Positions 5,154 through 10,550 of a stretch of 10,550 nt of DNA are shown one piece after another. The stretch spans positions 1 to 10,550 of the forward strand of contig JAKSPX010000030.1 in the NCBI GenBank assembly GCA_024404415.1, written 5' to 3'. The notes below the pieces were generated by a model that was not told the origin of the DNA, ran no database searches, and was given only the letters and a program-made list of their open reading frames with translations. Position numbers and translations under genes: made by a program. The DNA is from Clostridia bacterium (GTDB taxonomy: Bacteria; Bacillota; Clostridia; Oscillospirales; QAMX01). Each line of letters starts with the position of its first letter. The first letter of the stretch is position 1.

Positions 5154-7145
5154 ATGGATAAAAAGCTTCTGCGTTTCGCGGAGCCCGCCATGGTGCTCTA
5201 TTTTTCCATCATGATCCTTTTCTCCGCCGCCGGTTTCTTCTTCTCCCTCTGGCTGGGCGTCGTCGAATGCGCCGTCACGCTGATCGTTTTTCTGCTCTAT
5301 CTCTTCCTTCGCGCCCGCCGCCGGAAGAAGTTCCTGAAGTACATGGAGTCGTCGCTTCTCAGCGCCGATACCCTTTCCAGCAAGAGCATGATGACCTTCC
5401 CGCTCCCCATGACCGTCGTAAGACTGCAGTCGGGCGAGATCATCTGGTGCAACAACAGCTTCAAGGAGCTGGCCAACGATCGCGCGACCCTCTTTGAGAC
5501 GCGCCTCGCCGACATCATCCCCGGCTTCGAGCTCCGCTGGCTATCGGACGGCGCAGCCATCTGCCCCTACGACATCAACTACGGCGGCAAGACCTACACC
5601 ATCTACGGCGCGCTCTTTGACGAGGGCGATCCTTCCTCCGACGATGACGACATGGTCATCCTCTACTGGCAGGACAAGACCGAGCTCCTCTCCTTACAAC
5701 GACGCATCGAGGACAAAAACGTCATCTGTGCCGAGATCGTCTTTGATAACTATGATGAGGTCATGTCCAACCTCTCCGACTCCCGCAAAAGCGAGATCCA
5801 GGCGGCGCTCGAAAAAGAGCTCTCCCTCTGGGCTTCTCCAGCGGGCGGCATCATGCGCAAGGTCGACCGCGACCGCTTCATCTTCATCTTTGAAGAGAAG
5901 TATTTCAAGACCTTTGTCGAGGAAAAATTCTCCATCAAGAAGCAGCTCCAGCAGAATCCCGTCACCGCCGAAGCCTCCACCACCCTCAGCATCGGCATCG
6001 GGCGCGACGGTGAGACCCTGCGCGACAATATGCACAACGCCCGCCTCGCGCTGGATATGGCGCTTTCCCGCGGCGGCGACCAGGTGGTCGTGCGTTCCCG
6101 CCTGAGCTTCGATTTCTATGGCGGGCGCGGAAGCGAATTTGAAAAGCGCACCAAGGTCAAGGCCCGCATCATGGCCAACGTCCTCGGCGGCCTGATCCGC
6201 GACTGCTCCAGTCTCTACATCATGGGACACGGCTACGCGGATAACGACAGTCTCGGCTCCGCCGTCGGCATGGTCTGCGCCGGACGCAAATTCGGCAAGA
6301 AGACCCGCATCATCATCGACACGGAAAATAACGGCACCGGCCCGATGCTCGCCATGCTCAACAAATCCGAGGACTATCAGGATATCTTCATTTCGCCCGA
6401 GGACGCCATGGTGGAATGCAACGCCGATTCGCTCCTCATCGTGGTGGACACCAACCGTCCGCAGTACGTCGAGTCGCCGGAGGTGCTTGAATCCTTCAAC
6501 CGCGTCGCCGTCATCGACCATCACCGCCGCGCTGCCGATTACATCGAAAACGCCGCGGTCAACATCCACGAGCCCTCCGCCTCCTCCGCAAGCGAGATCG
6601 TGGTCGAGCTTCTGCAGTACCTCGTCAACCCCTCGGATATCCTCAAGTGTGAAGCCGTCGCCCTGCTCGCCGGCATCACGCTGGACACCAAGAACTTCAC
6701 GCTGAAAACCGGCGTCCGCACCTTTGACGCCGCCTCCTTCCTGCGCCGCATCGGCGCGGACATGGTCGAGGTCAAGCATCTCTTCCAGAACGATTTCGAC
6801 AATTATCTCAAGCGCGGCGATCTCATCCGCCACACCGTTTTCTACGAAAAGATGTACGCCATCGTCAAGAGCCCCGAATCGGTGGACAGCATCGTTGCCG
6901 CGCAGGCGGCCGACGAGCTTCTTTCGGTCGTCGGCGTGCGCGCCTCGTTTGTCATCTTCCCCGTAGGCCCGAACGTCAAGATCTCGGCGCGTTCGCTCGG
7001 CGAGGTCAACGTCCAGTTCATTCTGGAGCGCCTCGGCGGCGGCGGCCATCTGACGGCGGCCGGATGCCAGATCAACGATTCCACGGTCGACAAGGTTTAT
7101 TCCCTGATCACCGAAGCCATTGACAACTATATCGCACAAACCTAA
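5154..7145 (+). CDS. gdpP: Membrane-bound cyclic-di-AMP phosphodiesterase (DHH/DHHA1)
   Basis: A GdpP/YybT-type protein that hydrolyses the second messenger c-di-AMP to pApA and so influences potassium balance, cell-wall stress and beta-lactam tolerance in Firmicutes. It has 663 residues, typical of the family. Two N-terminal membrane helices (about 12-32 and 34-54) are followed by a PAS-like region (about 80-175). A degenerate GGDEF-like domain (about 190-320) lacks the GGDEF signature; RDRFIFIFEE (239-248) occupies its place. The DHH phosphodiesterase domain has metal ligands in MGHGYADNDSLGS (357-369: His359, Asp363, Asp365), Asp432, the DHH motif at 455-457 and Asp511. DHHA1 ends with GGGGH (628-632). 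No catalytic residue appears lost. ATG 5154 has GGAGGAGG at 5137-5144. rplI follows 18 bp later, the conserved Firmicutes order. Confidence 0.95.
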   Translation: MDKKLLRFAEPAMVLYFSIMILFSAAGFFFSLWLGVVECAVTLIVFLLYLFLRARRRKKFLKYMESSLLSADTLSSKSMMTFPLPMTVVRLQSGEIIWCNNSFKELANDRATLFETRLADIIPGFELRWLSDGAAICPYDINYGGKTYTIYGALFDEGDPSSDDDDMVILYWQDKTELLSLQRRIEDKNVICAEIVFDNYDEVMSNLSDSRKSEIQAALEKELSLWASPAGGIMRKVDRDRFIFIFEEKYFKTFVEEKFSIKKQLQQNPVTAEASTTLSIGIGRDGETLRDNMHNARLALDMALSRGGDQVVVRSRLSFDFYGGRGSEFEKRTKVKARIMANVLGGLIRDCSSLYIMGHGYADNDSLGSAVGMVCAGRKFGKKTRIIIDTENNGTGPMLAMLNKSEDYQDIFISPEDAMVECNADSLLIVVDTNRPQYVESPEVLESFNRVAVIDHHRRAADYIENAAVNIHEPSASSASEIVVELLQYLVNPSDILKCEAVALLAGITLDTKNFTLKTGVRTFDAASFLRRIGADMVEVKHLFQNDFDNYLKRGDLIRHTVFYEKMYAIVKSPESVDSIVAAQAADELLSVVGVRASFVIFPVGPNVKISARSLGEVNVQFILERLGGGGHLTAAGCQINDSTVDKVYSLITEAIDNYIAQT

Positions 7146-7163
7146 AGAAAGGACGATACCACC

Positions 7164-7613
7164 ATGCAGGTCATTTTAAAAGCAGACGTCAGAGGCCAGG
7201 GCAAGAAAGGCCAGCTCGTCAACGTATCCGACGGCTATGCCCGCAACTACCTCCTTCCCAGAGGCCTTGCCATGGAAGCCAATGCTTCCAATATGAACGA
7301 ACTCAAGCAGAGAGAGGCCGCCGACGCGCACAAGCTCGCCGAGACCCGCGAAAAGGCGCGTCAGGTCAAGGAGCAGCTCAAGACCGTTTCGGTCAAGGTC
7401 TTTGCCAAGGGCGGCTCCAACGGCAAGCTCTTCGGCTCCATCACCACCAAGGAGATCGCCGATTCCCTCAAAAAGCAGTTCGACATCGACGTCGACAAGC
7501 GCATGATCGTGCTTGACGAGCCTCTGAAGCAGTTCGGCGTCTATGAGCTCAAGGTCAAGATCTTTGAGGACATCAGCTCCACCATGAAGGTCGAGCTCGT
7601 TCAGGAAAACTGA
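7164..7613 (+). CDS. rplI: 50S ribosomal protein L9
   Basis: The 149-residue L9, which binds 23S rRNA at the base of the L1 stalk and restrains mRNA slippage. The N-terminal RNA-binding domain has VRGQGKKGQLVNV (9-21) and GYARNYLLPRGLA (24-36). A long charged helix rich in Glu, Lys and Ala (about 40-74) joins it to the C-terminal domain, which begins with KGGSNGKLFGSIT (82-94). The length and both domains are intact. ATG 7164 follows AAAGGA (7148-7153) at a slightly long spacing. It lies between gdpP and dnaB, the usual Firmicutes arrangement, and is probably co-transcribed with both. Confidence 0.97.
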   Translation: MQVILKADVRGQGKKGQLVNVSDGYARNYLLPRGLAMEANASNMNELKQREAADAHKLAETREKARQVKEQLKTVSVKVFAKGGSNGKLFGSITTKEIADSLKKQFDIDVDKRMIVLDEPLKQFGVYELKVKIFEDISSTMKVELVQEN

Positions 7614-7651
7614 GAATCTGACTCAAGTCCGTAAAAAAGGAGGGGATAAGC

Positions 7652-9013
7652 GTGGAAAATGAGCTCATCAGCCGCAAAGTACCCTATAATGCCTCCGCAG
7701 AGCACGCCGTTCTCGGCGCCATGCTCATTGACCCCGTCAAGTGCATCCCCGAAGCGGTCAGCATTCTGGCCGAGGAGGACTTCTACGTTCCCGAGAACAA
7801 GGTCATTTTTGCGACCATTCTCGATATGTTCAATTTCAACCGCCCGGTCGACCCCATCACGCTCTCCGACGAGCTCCAGCTCCTCGGGAAATTCGACGAG
7901 GCAGGCGGGCAGGGGTACCTTGCCCAGATTTTAGAGATCACCCCGACGGCGGCCAACATGCGCGAGTACGCTCAGATCGTCAAGGAAAAAGCCACCCTGC
8001 GCCGTCTGGCCGAAGTCACCGGGGACGTCTACCGCAAGATCATGTCCGGTGAAAGCGACACCGAGCTTCTCATCGAAGCCGCCGAGCAGGGCATCTATTC
8101 GCTTCGCTACCACAAAAGCGACACCGGCCTCATGCACATCCGCTCGGTCATTCAAAGCACCTACGAAAGCTTTGAGGTCATCGAGAAAAACGGCGGCAAG
8201 CTCCCCGGCCTTTCCAGCGGTCTCAGTGAACTCGACCACGTCCTGACCGGCCTCAACAATTCCGATCTGCTCATCATCGCCGCGCGCCCCGGCGTTGGCA
8301 AAACCTCCTTCGTTCTGAATCTGGCGCTCAACGCCGCGCGCCGCGCGCCCGGCAAAAAAATCGCCATGTTCAACCTGGAAATGTCCAAGGAACAGCTCGC
8401 CATGCGTCTCCTCTCCAGCCAGGCGCTGGTCGACTTCAAAAAGCTCCGCACCTGCGCGCTTGAGCCGGACGAGTGGGAAAAGGTGGCCGAATCCACCCAG
8501 ATCATCTCCGGCACGCAGATCTATATCGACGACACCCCGGATACCACCCCCAGCGAGATCAAGGCCAAGTGCCGCCGCCTCGGCGACGACCTCGGCATGG
8601 TGGTCATCGACTACCTCCAGCTTCTCAAATCCGGCCGGAACATCGATAACCGTGTCCAGGAGGTCTCCGAGATCTCCCGTGCCCTCAAGATCATGGCTAA
8701 GGAGCTCAACGTGCCGGTGCTTTGCTGCGCACAGCTTTCCCGTTCGGTGGAGAGCCGCGACGACAAGCGTCCGCGCCTTTCCGACCTGCGCGACTCCGGC
8801 GCCATCGAGCAGGACGCCGACATCATCATGTTCCTCTCGCACCCCGATGAGTCGGAGCCCAATTACGAAAACATCATCGACTGCACCATCGCCAAGAACC
8901 GTCACGGCGAAACGCAGAAGATCTCCTTCCATTGGATCGGCAAGTATTACCGCTTCATGTCGGATGAGGATCGCTTTGAAGATCCCTCCGCGCCGCCTCC
9001 TGCGGTCAGCTGA
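7652..9013 (+). CDS. dnaB: Replicative DNA helicase DnaB
   Basis: The hexameric ATP-driven helicase that unwinds DNA at the replication fork (called DnaC in Bacillus subtilis). It has 453 residues, normal length. The N-terminal DnaB domain (about 10-112) includes the usual opening PYNASAEHAVLGAML (11-25). The RecA-type core has Walker A ARPGVGKTS (211-219), catalytic Glu243 in NLEMS, Walker B VVIDYLQLL (317-325), the DLRDSGAIEQDAD stretch (378-390), and KNRHGE (415-420), whose Arg417 is the expected arginine finger. I chose GTG 7652 because AAGGAGGGG lies about 7 bases upstream and the protein then begins at the family position. The tail (441-453) is short and proline-rich. There is no intein in the Walker A or other core motifs. 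tilS begins 5 bp after the stop. Confidence 0.97.
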   Translation: MENELISRKVPYNASAEHAVLGAMLIDPVKCIPEAVSILAEEDFYVPENKVIFATILDMFNFNRPVDPITLSDELQLLGKFDEAGGQGYLAQILEITPTAANMREYAQIVKEKATLRRLAEVTGDVYRKIMSGESDTELLIEAAEQGIYSLRYHKSDTGLMHIRSVIQSTYESFEVIEKNGGKLPGLSSGLSELDHVLTGLNNSDLLIIAARPGVGKTSFVLNLALNAARRAPGKKIAMFNLEMSKEQLAMRLLSSQALVDFKKLRTCALEPDEWEKVAESTQIISGTQIYIDDTPDTTPSEIKAKCRRLGDDLGMVVIDYLQLLKSGRNIDNRVQEVSEISRALKIMAKELNVPVLCCAQLSRSVESRDDKRPRLSDLRDSGAIEQDADIIMFLSHPDESEPNYENIIDCTIAKNRHGETQKISFHWIGKYYRFMSDEDRFEDPSAPPPAVS

Positions 9014-9018
9014 AAAAT

Positions 9019-10365
9019 ATGTTGGAAAAAGCGCAACTTCTGCTCGATTCTTTTCGTCTGAAAGAAGGGGAGCGGATCCTCGTCGGTTTTTCCGGCGGAA
9101 GTGATTCCACGGCGCTCCTTTCTTTCCTCGCCGAGGCGCGCGGTAAGGAAACGATCGCCGCTTACCATGTCCACCACGGTATCCGTGGAGCGGAAGCCGA
9201 CCGGGACGAGGCCTTTTGCCGGGAATTCTGTGAAAAAGAGGGCATTCTGTTTGCGTCGGGACACGCCGACGTGCCCGCCCTTGCACGGGAACAGAAACTT
9301 TCTCTTGAAACAGCGGCAAGGGACGTGCGTTACGCCCTTCTGAAAGAAGCCGCCGCGAAATTAGATTGCCCGGTCATCGCGCTTGCCCACCACCTCAACG
9401 ATTTTGCCGAAACCTTTCTTTATAATCTCGCGCGCGGCGCCGGAAGTGCGGGGCTTTCCTCCATTCCCGCCGACCGGGAAGAAGATGGTTTCCGCATCAT
9501 TCGCCCGTTTCTCTCCACACCGAAAGCGGAGATCGAGAAATATCTTTCCGAAAAAGGCCTCCGTTTTGTCTCGGATAGCTCCAATGACGCAGACGACGCC
9601 TCCCGCAATCAGATCCGTCACCACGTCATTCCGGCGTTGGAGCAGATCAATCCCGGATTTCTCGAAAATCTCCGTTCCGCGTCGCTCATCATCAAAAACG
9701 ACGACGCGTATATCTCGCGCGAGGCTGAAAAGATCTTCGCTTCACGCCTTTCGGAGAAAGGACTTCTCGCCGAAGATCTCTTTTCTCTTCCTCCCGCCCT
9801 TTCTTCCCGCGTTCTGAAGCGGTTTCTTTCCTCTCACGGTGTGTCCGTCACACGCACCGTGCTGGCTTCCGCCGAAGCGCTCTTTTCTCCCGGCACCTCC
9901 CCCTCTGCGTCATGCGACGTCGGGAACGGGTTGGAAATCAGGCGGTGCTACGTCTATCTGACCGTCGGGAAAAAGGAAAAGCAGGAGGGCTTCATCCCAC
10001 TTACCATTCCGCTTTCCCATGACGGAGAGTATCATCTTTCGAGCGGTCTGACTGTCTCCTTAAAGCGCATGCCCTTCCCCGGAAGGGACGCCGCCTCGGG
10101 AAACACGATCTTTATCCGGCCGACAGAAGGTACGCTTCTTCTCCGCCCGCGCCGCCCGGGCGACCGATTCACCGCTTCCGGCGGCACCAAAGAGCTCAAA
10201 AAGCTCTTTATAGATAAAAAGATCCCGAAACTTCTGCGCAATGAGGCGCCGGTCGGTGAGATCGCCGGGGAAGTCGCCTTTGTATATCTCATTGGCGCCG
10301 CCAAACCCTTCTGGGTCGAAGGGGAAGGGGCGGACGCCATTCGCATCCAAATCCGTTCAATATAA
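9019..10365 (+). CDS. tilS: tRNA(Ile)-lysidine synthetase
   Basis: An ATP-dependent enzyme that attaches lysine to C34 of the minor tRNA-Ile (CAU anticodon), changing it to read AUA. It has 448 residues. The N-type ATP pyrophosphatase loop is SGGSDST (25-31). The VHHGIRG segment (51-57) and AHHLNDFAET (123-132) are the conserved substrate motifs. NQIRHHVIPALEQINP (197-212) is typical of the end of the catalytic domain. The C-terminal TilS domain carries RPRRPGDRF (376-384) and KKLFIDKKIP (394-403). In the second motif, Asn127 and Phe129 replace the Asp and Gln common elsewhere; the key Asp128 and Glu131 remain. The start has no good Shine-Dalgarno and lies 5 bp after the dnaB stop, so translation is probably coupled to dnaB. 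The tilS-hpt pair is conserved in Firmicutes. Confidence 0.95.
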   Translation: MLEKAQLLLDSFRLKEGERILVGFSGGSDSTALLSFLAEARGKETIAAYHVHHGIRGAEADRDEAFCREFCEKEGILFASGHADVPALAREQKLSLETAARDVRYALLKEAAAKLDCPVIALAHHLNDFAETFLYNLARGAGSAGLSSIPADREEDGFRIIRPFLSTPKAEIEKYLSEKGLRFVSDSSNDADDASRNQIRHHVIPALEQINPGFLENLRSASLIIKNDDAYISREAEKIFASRLSEKGLLAEDLFSLPPALSSRVLKRFLSSHGVSVTRTVLASAEALFSPGTSPSASCDVGNGLEIRRCYVYLTVGKKEKQEGFIPLTIPLSHDGEYHLSSGLTVSLKRMPFPGRDAASGNTIFIRPTEGTLLLRPRRPGDRFTASGGTKELKKLFIDKKIPKLLRNEAPVGEIAGEVAFVYLIGAAKPFWVEGEGADAIRIQIRSI

Positions 10366-10382
10366 TCAGGAGGACATATAAA

Positions 10383-10550
10383 ATGAGTCAGAATCAAGCT
10401 ATGCATCCGGATTGCTCCGACATCCTTATCACCAAAGATCAGCTTCAGAAGAGAGTCGCCGAACTCGGCAAAGAGCTCAGCGAAGAATACCGCGGCAAGG
10501 ACCTCATCTGCCTCGGACTTCTGAAAGGTTCGTTTGTCTTCATGTCCGAT
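10383..10550 (+). CDS. hpt: Hypoxanthine phosphoribosyltransferase, N-terminal part (runs off window)
   Basis: Fifty-six codons are visible from ATG 10383, open to the window edge. The enzyme salvages hypoxanthine (and often guanine) to IMP/GMP using PRPP in the cytosol. The DILITKDQLQKRVAELGKEL segment (13-32) and LICLGLLKGSFVFMSD (41-56) match the N-terminal strand, helix and PRPP-site loop (LKGS) of bacterial HPRT. The PRPP signature itself lies beyond the window. AGGAGGA (10368-10374) is a strong ribosome binding site. The gene follows tilS by 17 bp, as in many Firmicutes, where ftsH often comes next. Confidence 0.92.
   Translation, partial: MSQNQAMHPDCSDILITKDQLQKRVAELGKELSEEYRGKDLICLGLLKGSFVFMSD

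Noticed and set aside
5694..7139. A 481-codon minus-strand frame opposite gdpP
   Set aside because: The same third-position bias artefact. The plus strand has all DHH/DHHA1 motifs, and the antisense product shows no recognisable domain.
7931..9319. A 462-codon minus-strand frame opposite dnaB and tilS
   Set aside because: Antisense shadow spanning two real genes across their junction, with no start signal or domain.

Overview
The window looks like the chromosome of a GC-rich member of the Clostridia (Firmicutes). I lean towards an Oscillospiraceae/Ruminococcaceae-like gut anaerobe. The basis is the conserved order gdpP-rplI-dnaB followed by tilS-hpt, strong AGGAGG ribosome binding sites, sigma-A type promoters, the C/G-rich third codon positions of the core genes, and a structured intergenic repeat of a style I remember from that group. 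The taxon is an inference; no rRNA is present.

Layout. Positions 1-455 hold an AT-richer segment. It contains a small hydrophobic membrane protein read leftwards off the window edge and a divergent 71-residue XRE-type repressor. Between them is a near-consensus promoter carrying two copies of an inverted repeat, which looks like a self-contained operator/repressor switch. Positions 456-610 hold no confident gene, only a short open frame that could be a gene remnant. From 611 a clear promoter drives galE (UDP-glucose 4-epimerase) and an alpha-phosphohexomutase (phosphoglucomutase type), which together interconvert glucose-6-P, glucose-1-P, UDP-glucose and UDP-galactose. A roughly 150-bp nested inverted repeat, able to fold as a cloverleaf, sits between the phosphomutase and the convergent prmA (ribosomal protein L11 methyltransferase, minus strand).

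prmA and secG diverge from a shared 170-bp region with one good promoter for each. secG (SecYEG subunit) appears to be a single-gene unit closed by a strong hairpin terminator. A further promoter then begins a rightward run of gdpP (c-di-AMP phosphodiesterase), rplI (ribosomal protein L9), dnaB (replicative helicase), tilS (tRNA-Ile lysidine synthetase) and hpt (hypoxanthine phosphoribosyltransferase, cut by the window edge). Gaps are 5-38 bp and I see no internal terminator, so this is probably one operon linking second-messenger turnover, translation, replication and purine salvage.

Most of the window is housekeeping. I found no convincing undescribed multi-gene system. The parts most worth a second look are the paired operators at 144-185, the cloverleaf repeat at 3483-3636, the orphan frame at 434-580, and three evenly spaced hexamers in the galE leader.
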